Positions 33,071 to 40,605 of a stretch of DNA of 54,385 nucleotides are shown in pieces. The stretch is from Olsenella sp. SW781 (lineage in GTDB: Bacteria > Actinomycetota > Coriobacteriia > Coriobacteriales > Atopobiaceae): positions 1 through 54,385 of the forward strand of contig NZ_SJOU01000017.1 in NCBI RefSeq assembly GCF_012027725.1, given 5' to 3'. The notes beneath the pieces are model-generated. The model made no database searches. It was not told the origin of the DNA and saw nothing but the letters and a program-made list of their open reading frames with translations. Made by a program: the position numbers and the translations under genes. The stretch's first letter is position 1; each line of letters opens with the position of its first letter.

Positions 33071-33160
33071 CCGTGAGCTGGGGGCAGTCCCCAACCCACC
33101 CACATAGGTGACACGAGCGCCCGTCTCCGCGTCGCGGGGCGGGCGCTCTGCCGTCGGCCC

Positions 33161-33214
33161 TTGACACGGCGGCGCCCTGTCGTATTCTTGCATGGTCAAC
33201 CATTGACGTGTCAA
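33161..33214 (+). promoter_or_regulatory. marR-type promoter and overlapping operator
   Basis: -35 TTGACA (33161-33166), 16-nt spacer, -10 TATTCT (33183-33188). Just downstream GTCAA-CCA-TTGAC-GT-GTCAA (33195-33214) gives two overlapping inverted repeats of TTGAC, a plausible operator for the MarR protein encoded directly after it (autorepression). Confidence 0.75.
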
Positions 33215-33223
33215 GGAGTCACC

Positions 33224-33721
33224 ATGCCCATTCCGGAGCGGGGGTCCTCGCTCGAGGACTTCCACATGCGCCTCATGCGCGCCTTCCACGCGCAGCGCAC
33301 CTACCTGAGGCCGCGCGTCGACGAGCTCGGGCTCGGCCCCGGCCAGCCGAAGATGCTCGTCTACCTGGCCGTTCACGGCCCGTCAAGCCAGCGCGAGGTC
33401 GCGGACTTCTTCGAGTGCGACCCCGGCGCCGTCTCGCGCATGTTCGACTCCCTCGAGCGCGCGGGCTTCGTGACCTCTGCCCCTGGACGGGACCGCCGCA
33501 CGAAGGCCCTCGAGCTCACGGAGCGGGGCCGTGCCGCCGCGGACTCCTGGGACGCCATCTGCGCCGATGAGCAGGAGGTCATGCTCGCGGGCTTCTCACC
33601 CGAGGAGCGTGCCGCCTTCGCCGACCTTCTCGCCCGCGCCCGCGCCAACCTCTGGCGCGCCATCGACGACGCCGACCCCGCGCGCGACCCCGCCGGCGGC
33701 GCGAAGGGGGGCGAGGCCTGA
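33224..33721 (+). CDS. MarR-family transcriptional regulator
   Basis: 165 residues. Winged-helix core with GPGQPKMLVYLAVHGPSSQR, then EVADFFECDPGAVSRMFDSL as the recognition part and the wing GFVTSAPGRDRRTKALELTE. MarR proteins are dimeric repressors relieved by drugs or phenolic ligands. ATG at 33224 follows AAGGAG. The TGA stop overlaps the ATG of the ABC exporter (TGATG), so all three genes form one operon under the promoter at 33161. The tail is Ala/Gly-rich and probably disordered. Confidence 0.9.
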   Translation: MPIPERGSSLEDFHMRLMRAFHAQRTYLRPRVDELGLGPGQPKMLVYLAVHGPSSQREVADFFECDPGAVSRMFDSLERAGFVTSAPGRDRRTKALELTERGRAAADSWDAICADEQEVMLAGFSPEERAAFADLLARARANLWRAIDDADPARDPAGGAKGGEA

Positions 33722-35460
33722 TGGACGGCGTCCGCCTCATCGCCCGCTACCTGGGGCCGTATCGTCGCGACTTCCTCATGGCCGTGCTCTGCGTGGCCGT
33801 GGAGACCTCGCTCGAGATCTTCATCCCCGTGCTCATGGCCTACGTCCTGGACGAGGGCATCATGGCCGGCAGCCTGCCCACCGTCCTCAGGGGCGGCGCC
33901 GGCATGCTCGTCTGCGCGCTCCTCTCGCTCGGGCTGGGCTTTCTCTACGCGCGCTTCTCTGCCCGCGCCGCCATGGGGCTCGGCGCGCGCCTGCGCGAGG
34001 CCGAGTACGCGCACCTGCAGGAGTTCTCCTTCGCCAACCTCGACGACTTCGAGAGCTCGTCTCTCGTGACGCGCCTCACCACCGACGTCACGGTGGTCCA
34101 AAACGCCCTGGTCTCCGGCACGCGCCCGCTCGTGCGCGGCCCCGTGATCATGGTGATGGGCCTGCTGTGCGCATGGCTCATGTCGGCGGAGCTCGCGGTG
34201 GTGTTCTTCGTGGTGATGCCGATGCTCGCGGTGGCGGTCTTTCTCGTGGTGCGTCGCGTGGGACCGCTCTACCGCGTGCTCCAGGGCGTGATGGACAGGC
34301 TCAACGACGCCCTGCAGGAGGACCTCGCGGCCATCCGCGTGATCAAGGCCTACGTGCGAGAGGGGCATGTCGCCGAGCGCTTTTCGGACGTGAACGGGGA
34401 GCTCGCCTCCACCGCCACGCGCACCTTCCGCACGGCCGTGCTCAACCTCCCGATCTTCCAGGCGACCATGTACACGACCTGCGTGGGCATCATGTGGCTC
34501 GGCGGCCAGATGATCCTCGCGGGCACGCTCACGGTGGGCACCTTCACGGGCTTCATGAGCTACGTGCTGCAGATCGTGAACTCGCTCATGATGATCTCAA
34601 ACGTCTTCCTGCTGCTCGCGCGCGCCGTCACCAGCGTGGAGCGCGTGGGGGAGGTGCTGGACGAGAAGCCCACCATCGCCTCCCCGCATCACGCGGTGCG
34701 CGACGTGCGCGACGGCTCGGTCGCCTTTGACCACGTGAGCTTCAAGTACGCGAGCACAGCCGAGAAGAACGTCCTCGAGGACGTCTGCCTCGACTTCCCG
34801 GCGGGCTCCACCATCGGCATCCTGGGCGGCACGGGCTCGGGCAAGACCACGCTCGTGCAGCTCATCGCCCGACTCTACGACGTGACCTCGGGCACCGTGC
34901 GCGTGGGCGGGCGCGACGTGCGCGACTACGACCTCGCGCGCCTGCGTGACGCCGTGGGCGTGGTGCTGCAGAAGAACGTGCTCTTCTCGGGCACCGTTCG
35001 CGAGAACCTGGCCTGGGGAGACGCGGGCGCCTCGGACGAGGACATGCTCGAGGCGTGCCGCCTCGCCTGCGCGGACGAGTTCCTGGACCGCATCGGCGGG
35101 CTGGACGGCGACCTCGGCCAGGGCGGCGCGGGCGTCTCGGGCGGGCAGCGCCAGCGCCTCTGCATTGCCCGTGCCCTGCTCAAGCGTCCGCGCGTCCTCA
35201 TCTTCGACGATTCCACGAGCGCCGTGGACATGGCCACGGACGCCACGATCCGCGCAAACCTCGCCACGCTCACCGACGTCACCAAGATCGTGATCGCCCA
35301 GCGCGTGGCCTCCGTGATGGACGCCGACAAGATCGTGGTGCTCGACGACGGGCGCGTCCACGCCTGCGGGACGCACGAGGAGCTTCTCGCCAGCGACCCA
35401 ATCTACCAGGAGATCTACGAGTCCCAGATAGGCTCTGGGATCAGCGGGGAGGTGGCGTAG
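33721..35460 (+). CDS. ABC exporter half-transporter 1 (degenerate ATP site)
   Basis: 579 residues: six-helix exporter domain (about 1-310) fused to a nucleotide-binding domain. Walker A is LGGTGSGKTTLVQ, the signature VSGGQRQRLCIARA. In Walker B, LIFDDSTSAVD, the residue normally the catalytic Glu is Asp497, marking the degenerate site of a heterodimeric exporter. Its partner is the next gene, whose ATG follows this stop directly. Likely substrates are drugs or lipids, as for related MarR-controlled pairs; not determinable here. Confidence 0.92.
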   Translation: MDGVRLIARYLGPYRRDFLMAVLCVAVETSLEIFIPVLMAYVLDEGIMAGSLPTVLRGGAGMLVCALLSLGLGFLYARFSARAAMGLGARLREAEYAHLQEFSFANLDDFESSSLVTRLTTDVTVVQNALVSGTRPLVRGPVIMVMGLLCAWLMSAELAVVFFVVMPMLAVAVFLVVRRVGPLYRVLQGVMDRLNDALQEDLAAIRVIKAYVREGHVAERFSDVNGELASTATRTFRTAVLNLPIFQATMYTTCVGIMWLGGQMILAGTLTVGTFTGFMSYVLQIVNSLMMISNVFLLLARAVTSVERVGEVLDEKPTIASPHHAVRDVRDGSVAFDHVSFKYASTAEKNVLEDVCLDFPAGSTIGILGGTGSGKTTLVQLIARLYDVTSGTVRVGGRDVRDYDLARLRDAVGVVLQKNVLFSGTVRENLAWGDAGASDEDMLEACRLACADEFLDRIGGLDGDLGQGGAGVSGGQRQRLCIARALLKRPRVLIFDDSTSAVDMATDATIRANLATLTDVTKIVIAQRVASVMDADKIVVLDDGRVHACGTHEELLASDPIYQEIYESQIGSGISGEVA

Positions 35461-37299
35461 ATGCCGTCCCGTCAGACCGCGGCGCCCGCGCGCCCCGCAA
35501 ACATGCTCGCCACGCTGCGGACGCTCCTCTCCTACATGAGCCACGCGCGCTGGATGCTCCTGCTCGTGGCGGTGCTCGTCACCGTGAGCGCGCTCGCCAA
35601 CCTCTTCGGCACGTACATGATCAAGCCCGTGGTCAACGCGGTGGGGGAGGGCGACTTCGCGTCCTTCTCGTCCGGCGTCGCGCTGACCGCGGTGATCTAC
35701 CTCCTGGGCGTGGCGTCTGCCGCCGGCTACACGCAGACGATGGTGCGCGCGGCGCAGCGCGTGGTCTTCGACATCCGGCGCGACCTCTTCGACCACATCG
35801 AGCGCCTGTCGCTCTCCTTCTTCGACCGCAGCCGGCACGGCGACGTGATGAGCTACTTCACCAACGACGTTGACACGGTCTCCGAGGCGCTCAACAACAG
35901 CTTCGCGAGCCTCGTCCAGGCGGGCGTGCAGATCGTGGGCACGCTCACGCTGCTTCTGGTGCTCGACTGGCGCCTCACGCTCGTCACCCTGGCGTGTGAC
36001 GCGGGCATCGCGCTCTACGTGCGCTTCTCGGGCGGACGGAGCCGGCGGTTCTTCTCGCGCCAGCAGCACGAGCTGGGCGCCCTCGACGGCTACGTGGAGG
36101 AGATGATCTCCGGTCAGAAGGTCGTGAAGGTATTCAACCACGAGGCCGCCAACCTCGCCGGCTTCCGCGAGCTCAACGAGCGCCTGCGCGAGGCGGGCAC
36201 ATCGGCGCAGGCGTACGCCTCCACGATGGTGCCCGTGACCGTGTGCGTGGGCTACATCAACTACGCCATCGTCACCATCCTGGGCGCGGTTCTGGCGCTG
36301 GGCGGGCAGATGGACGTGGGGTCGCTCGCGAGCTACCTCGTCTTTGTGCGCCAGGCTACGGCGCCGCTCAACCAGTTCACGCAGCAGGGCAACTTCCTGC
36401 TCACGGCGCTTGCGGGCGCGGAGCGCATCTTCTCCGTGATGCGCCTTGAGCCCGAGGTGGACGAGGGCGTGGTGCGCCTCGAGCACGCCGACGACGTGGA
36501 GGCCGCGCGCGTGGCGGCCGGCGCCGCGGGCTGGGCGTGGCTCATCGACGGCGAGCACGTGCCGCTCCAGGGAGACGTCCGCTTCTACAACGTGGACTTT
36601 GGCTACGAGGAGGGCCAGACGGTCCTCAAGGACCTCACCCTCTACGCCAAGCCGGGCCAGAAGATCGCCTTCGTGGGCTCCACGGGTGCGGGCAAGACCA
36701 CCATCACCAACCTCATCAACCGCTTCTACGAGACGCGCTCCGGCGTGATCACCTACGATGGCATCGACGTGCGCGACATCGAGAAGGCCTCTCTGCGCCG
36801 CTCGCTCGGCATCGTGCTGCAGGACACGCACCTCTTCTCGGGGACCATCGCCGAGAACATCCGCTTCGGCAAGCTCGACGCCACGGACGAGGAGGTCCGC
36901 GCCGCCGCGCGCGTGGCAAACGCCGACGGCTTCATCTCGCGCCTGCCGCGCGGCTACGACACGCCCGTGGTGGCCGACGGCGCGAACCTCTCGCAGGGGC
37001 AGCGGCAGCTCCTGGCCATCGCCCGAGCGGCCGTGGCAAACCCGCCGGTGCTCATTCTCGACGAGGCCACCTCGAGCATCGACACGCGCACCGAGGCGCT
37101 CATCCAGCGCGGCATGGACGCGCTCATGGCGGGGCGCACGGTCTTCGTGATCGCGCACCGGTTGAGCACCGTGCGCAACGCAGACGCGATCATGGTGCTC
37201 GAGCACGGGCGCATCGTGGAGCGCGGCACGCACGAGGAGCTCCTCGCGCTTCGCGGGGAGTACTGGCAGCTCTGGACCGGCGCCAAGGAGCTCGACTAG
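35461..37299 (+). CDS. ABC exporter half-transporter 2 (canonical catalytic Glu)
   Basis: 612 residues with the same TMD-NBD plan (TMD about residues 25-345). Walker A is VGSTGAGKTTITN; Walker B LILDEATSSID keeps the catalytic Glu535; the signature is the variant LSQGQRQLLAIARA. An insertion around residues 350-365 links the two domains. Together with the upstream half it fits the asymmetric TM287/288 or BmrCD type of exporter, with one active ATPase site. It begins directly at the base after the upstream stop, indicating coupled translation. Confidence 0.92.
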   Translation: MPSRQTAAPARPANMLATLRTLLSYMSHARWMLLLVAVLVTVSALANLFGTYMIKPVVNAVGEGDFASFSSGVALTAVIYLLGVASAAGYTQTMVRAAQRVVFDIRRDLFDHIERLSLSFFDRSRHGDVMSYFTNDVDTVSEALNNSFASLVQAGVQIVGTLTLLLVLDWRLTLVTLACDAGIALYVRFSGGRSRRFFSRQQHELGALDGYVEEMISGQKVVKVFNHEAANLAGFRELNERLREAGTSAQAYASTMVPVTVCVGYINYAIVTILGAVLALGGQMDVGSLASYLVFVRQATAPLNQFTQQGNFLLTALAGAERIFSVMRLEPEVDEGVVRLEHADDVEAARVAAGAAGWAWLIDGEHVPLQGDVRFYNVDFGYEEGQTVLKDLTLYAKPGQKIAFVGSTGAGKTTITNLINRFYETRSGVITYDGIDVRDIEKASLRRSLGIVLQDTHLFSGTIAENIRFGKLDATDEEVRAAARVANADGFISRLPRGYDTPVVADGANLSQGQRQLLAIARAAVANPPVLILDEATSSIDTRTEALIQRGMDALMAGRTVFVIAHRLSTVRNADAIMVLEHGRIVERGTHEELLALRGEYWQLWTGAKELD

Positions 37300-37339
37300 A
37301 CGCTTCGAGGGCCCGCGGGCGGCGGGAGAGGGGATTCGC

Positions 37340-37714
37340 ATGATCGAGCTTGTGGCCGTAGCGCTGGGCGGGGCCGTGGGAAGCGTGGGACGCTGGGGCC
37401 TGGGACTGGCACTCTCGTCACTCCTGCCGGGCCTGCCGGCGGGGACCTTCGTCGCCAACGTCCTCGCCGGGCTCATCATCGGCGTTGTGAGCGGCGCGAA
37501 CGCGGTCTCTCCGCTGCCCGAGTCCGCGCGCCTGCTTCTCACCGTGGGGCTCTGCGGCGGGCTCTCCACGTTCTCGACGTTCTCCAACGAGACGTTTCAG
37601 CTGCTCGAGGCGGGCAACGGCCTGGCTGCGGCGATGAACGTCGCGGCGAACGTGGCCACGTGCCTCGTTGCGGTCTGGGCGGGCACGCGCCTCGGCGGCG
37701 CGCTCTGCTCCTGA
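37340..37714 (+). CDS. crcB: fluoride channel CrcB/Fluc
   Basis: 124-residue, four-helix membrane protein that exports fluoride as an antiparallel dimer. Visible signature pieces are GGAVGSVGRWGLG in helix 1, GTFVANVLAGLIIG in helix 2 (with the conserved Asn) and GLCGGLSTFSTFSNET in helix 3 with the Phe-rich pore stretch. GAGAGGGG precedes the ATG. Only 40 nt separate it from the exporter operon and I see no fluoride riboswitch. A 24-nt-arm hairpin follows the stop. Confidence 0.93.
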   Translation: MIELVAVALGGAVGSVGRWGLGLALSSLLPGLPAGTFVANVLAGLIIGVVSGANAVSPLPESARLLLTVGLCGGLSTFSTFSNETFQLLEAGNGLAAAMNVAANVATCLVAVWAGTRLGGALCS

Positions 37715-37722
37715 GGCCCCGG

Positions 37723-37790
37723 GCCCGCGTCGCACAACCCGACAAATCTGAGGAAAAATCGCCCGTTTTGTCGGGTTGTGCGACGCGGGC
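37723..37790. repeat. inverted repeat after crcB
   Basis: Perfect 24-nt arms: GCCCGCGTCGCACAACCCGA with CAAA (37723-37746) and complement (37767-37790), 20-nt loop. It resembles the other stop-proximal palindromes in size and place but lacks the GGGAC core. Confidence 0.92.
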
Positions 37791-37928
37791 GCTCTACCCC
37801 GCGCCCCCGATGGGGCGAGGCTGCCCGTTCCGACTGTACACATGCCGCGTTTTGATGCCAGAATTGGGTGGAATGCGCGGCACGTGCGCAGTCGGGGACC
37901 CTAGGGTCCGGTCAATGAAAGGGGAGTC

Positions 37929-38543
37929 ATGGCGAAGCAGGCCTGGAAGGGCGGAAACATGCTCTACCCGCTTCCCGCGGTGATGGTGAGCTGCGCAAAC
38001 GAGGCGGGCGAGAGGGACATCGTGACCGTTGCCTGGGCGGGGACCGTCTGCACCAACCCGCCCATGCTCTCCATCTCCCTCAGGCCCGAGCGCCACAGCT
38101 ATCACATCGTGCGCGAGTCCGGCGAGTTCGTCGTCAACCTCGTGACCACGCGGCTCCAGCGCGCGTGCGACTGGTGCGGCGTCCGCTCCGGCCGCGACTT
38201 CGACAAGTGGGCGGAGTGCGGTCTCACCCCCGCCCCGACGGCGACGCTCGAGCTTGCGCCCGCGATCGAGGAGTCGCCGGTGAGCATAGAGTGCCGCGTC
38301 CGCGACGTGCTCGAGCTGGGAAGCCATCACCTCTTCCTCGCGGACGTGACCGCCGTCCAGGTGGAGGAGGGCCTCCTCGACGCGCGCGGCAGGCTCGACC
38401 TGGGCCGCGCGGGCCTCACCGCGTACAGCCACGGCGAGTACTTCGAGCTGGGAAGGCGCATCGGGTCCTTCGGGTACTCCGTCCGCAAGGGCCGGCCTCG
38501 CCAGGGGCCGCGGCGCGGCGGCCGACCGAGGCAGGGCGCCTAG
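37929..38543 (+). CDS. flavin reductase-like FMN-binding protein
   Basis: 204 residues. The flavoredoxin/flavin_red fold is recognised from LYPLPAVMVSCANEAGERDI, then VTVAWAGTVCTNPPMLSISL and SGEFVVNLVTTRL; the His-containing LGSHHLFLADVTAVQ closes the barrel. The family binds FMN and transfers electrons or reduces flavin. The last 20 residues are Arg/Gly-rich and probably disordered. GGGGAG precedes the ATG. Its TAG stop shares the bases CTAG with the stop of the convergent flippase gene. Confidence 0.88.
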   Translation: MAKQAWKGGNMLYPLPAVMVSCANEAGERDIVTVAWAGTVCTNPPMLSISLRPERHSYHIVRESGEFVVNLVTTRLQRACDWCGVRSGRDFDKWAECGLTPAPTATLELAPAIEESPVSIECRVRDVLELGSHHLFLADVTAVQVEEGLLDARGRLDLGRAGLTAYSHGEYFELGRRIGSFGYSVRKGRPRQGPRRGGRPRQGA

Positions 38544-40003
38544 CGCCCTCCCGCCATGCGCTTGCGGATGGTGAAGTACTCCGTCACGAGCAGCACCAGC
38601 AGGATGGCCATGGAGACGAGGCTCGAGACCACGGCGCCCGCGAGCCCGGCGAAGTTGACCAGCAGCATCGAGACCGGCACGGCAAAGGCGATGGCGATGA
38701 GGTAGAGCCTCGAGACCTGCTCCTGCGCCCGGAGCACCGTGATGATCTGATAGAGGAAGTCGATGCACGCGCAGACGCCGCCCGTCGCCACCATCACGAG
38801 GCAGAGGCTGCGGAACTGCTCGAAGTCGATCCCGTACATGAAGCTCATCACCGGGATGCCCACCGTGCCCATCACGAGCGCCATGCCGCCGGAGATGAGC
38901 GCGATCACGCCCATCATGGCCAGGACCAGCAGGTCGAAGCGCCGGTGCTTCTCGGGGTCGTCCCAGATGCGGGCCAGGCGGACGAGCTGCGGCTTGTAGA
39001 TGAAGCCCGCCGCCATGAGGATGGAGTGGGCGGGGAAGTACATGGCGTTGTAGTAGAGCTGGTTGTCGTAGCTGAGCGCGCCCTCCATCGTGAACTTGGG
39101 CACGGAGTCGATGAGGTTGTAGAGGAAGAGCGCGAGGAACAGCGGGAAGCACTGGACGAAGAGCTCCCTCACGCCGCGAAAGCTCGCCGGGAGCGACCGC
39201 TCCGTCTCGAAGAAGGCAAGCGGCAGGGAGAGCAGCAGCAGCGACGCCACGCCGCCCACGGCGAGCCCCCAGCTCGCCCACGCAAGGTTGCGCGTCACGA
39301 GCAGGACCACGAAGAAGACCACGATCCCCAGCACGCAGCGCGCCGCCTGGGAGAGCCCCGCCAGGTAGAGCTTGTCCGCCTGCTGCAGGCGCCCCTCGTA
39401 GACGTCGGCCAGGCCGTCGACCGCGCGGAAGACGAGCACGCCCATGCAGATGGAGAACATGTAGCCGTCATATCCGCGGAACTGGCACCACAGCCATCCC
39501 ACAAGCAGCATGAGCGCGCACGTGATGATGCGGTTGACCTGGTAGTCCAGAAACGTCTGCATCTCGTCGAGGTCGGAGACCTGATAGGTGCGCACCCCGT
39601 AGTTGGCGAGGAACAGCAGCAGCGTTCCCACGGTGAAGGCCATCGAGAAGAGGCCTGCCTGCTCGGCGCCCACGAACCACGTGGCGATCATCGTGAGCAG
39701 CGGGAACAGCATGCCCCAGGCGGCCTGCCCCAGGGTGTTGCACACGTAGTCGCGCTTGGTCTGGTGGGCGAGGTACTGCTCGGTCTCGCTCGAGAAGGTG
39801 CCGCCGAAGACGGCTCCGATGAGGCGGTTCCACCAGTCGTTGGCCACGCGGGCGAGAAACCCGGGCTGCCTGTCGGCCGCCGCCTTGGGCGGGCGCTTCC
39901 GCTTGCGGCCCTTCACCACCACGCCATAGCGCGGCGTCTTGGGCGTCTGGTTTGCGGGTCGCACGGGCGTGACCTCGTGGCGCTTGAACGGGTTGCGTGG
40001 CAT
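38540..40003 (-). CDS. polysaccharide-flippase-like membrane protein (MOP superfamily)
   Basis: 487 residues with 12-14 hydrophobic helices after a basic, Pro-rich cytoplasmic N-terminus of about 85 residues (KGRKRKRPPK). The layout (paired sets of six or seven helices, YGVRTYQVSDLDEMQTFLDY between helices 2 and 3, ADVYEGRLQQADKLYLAGLS in the middle) matches Wzx/MOP-type lipid-linked glycan flippases, often annotated as lipopolysaccharide biosynthesis protein. No glycosyltransferase genes flank it, so it is an orphan here. The word CTCTTCTCGCC lies just upstream (40027). Confidence 0.75.
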   Translation of the reverse strand: MPRNPFKRHEVTPVRPANQTPKTPRYGVVVKGRKRKRPPKAAADRQPGFLARVANDWWNRLIGAVFGGTFSSETEQYLAHQTKRDYVCNTLGQAAWGMLFPLLTMIATWFVGAEQAGLFSMAFTVGTLLLFLANYGVRTYQVSDLDEMQTFLDYQVNRIITCALMLLVGWLWCQFRGYDGYMFSICMGVLVFRAVDGLADVYEGRLQQADKLYLAGLSQAARCVLGIVVFFVVLLVTRNLAWASWGLAVGGVASLLLLSLPLAFFETERSLPASFRGVRELFVQCFPLFLALFLYNLIDSVPKFTMEGALSYDNQLYYNAMYFPAHSILMAAGFIYKPQLVRLARIWDDPEKHRRFDLLVLAMMGVIALISGGMALVMGTVGIPVMSFMYGIDFEQFRSLCLVMVATGGVCACIDFLYQIITVLRAQEQVSRLYLIAIAFAVPVSMLLVNFAGLAGAVVSSLVSMAILLVLLVTEYFTIRKRMAGGR

Positions 40004-40605
40004 GGACGACTTGTTTCCTTTCAGGGCTCTTCTCGCCCTACGATTGTAGCGTCCTGCCGTGACGGGAATGTAAAGCGCGCCGCGCCGCCGTCTGGCTGAC
40101 CCCTGCGCTGGCGGGCGGCCCCGATGCCCCCGCGCTCAAATCCGGAACTGCGTACAGCGCGGCGCTCAAATCCGGAACTGCGTGCCAGCCGGGCGCCTGG
40201 AGTCGCGGCCGAGCATGGATGTCTGGTCGCAAGCCCAGATTACGCATGCCGAACGGCACTCAAATCCGGAACTGAGCACGGGGCTGTACTCAAATCCGGA
40301 ACTGAGCACGGGGCTGTACTCAGTTCCGGAACTGCGCACAACCCGAGCAGGCAAGGCCGCGGTCAGGCGAGAGGGGCTAGGCCTCAGCCCGAGCCTCAGG
40401 CCCCGATTGTCGCTCAGTTCCGGAACTGAGCGCCAGCCGCCAGCCGCCGACCGCCAGCCGCCACCCCCCCGCGCCCCCGCCCGCCCCGCGTGAACAACGC
40501 GTTTCCCCCATGGGTCTTTCTTGCGCGGTCTTCTCGCCGGGCCCCCACTCACGCTATGGTGGATACGCATCGCACGTGTACCGCCCGCCCGTCAAAGGAG
40601 ACACG
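40004..40605. other. 602-nt non-coding gap between the flippase and ppc
   Basis: No credible ORF; frames here are translated repeats. It contains two dispersed words (40027 and 40528), six copies of a CCGGAACTG-type 16-mer (40135-40430) and a Pro/Gly-type CGCC-rich run (40430-40490). The ppc ribosome site AAAGGAGA lies at its right end. Confidence 0.75.
40135..40430. repeat. six copies of a 16-mer at exact 30/94/30/30/94 spacing
   Basis: CTCAAATCCGGAACTG starts at 40135, 40165, 40259 and 40289; the palindromic form CTCAGTTCCGGAACTG starts at 40319 and 40413 (the last extends to an 18-bp perfect palindrome). Successive start distances are 30, 94, 30, 30 and 94 nt, close to 3 and 9 helical turns. 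Confidence 0.95.

Noticed and set aside
37300-37339. Fluoride riboswitch upstream of crcB
   Set aside because: Only 40 nt separate the genes and no crcB-motif pseudoknot sequence can be seen.
40135-40430. CRISPR array
   Set aside because: Repeats are 16 nt, the gaps are 14 and 78 nt and themselves similar, and no cas genes are present.
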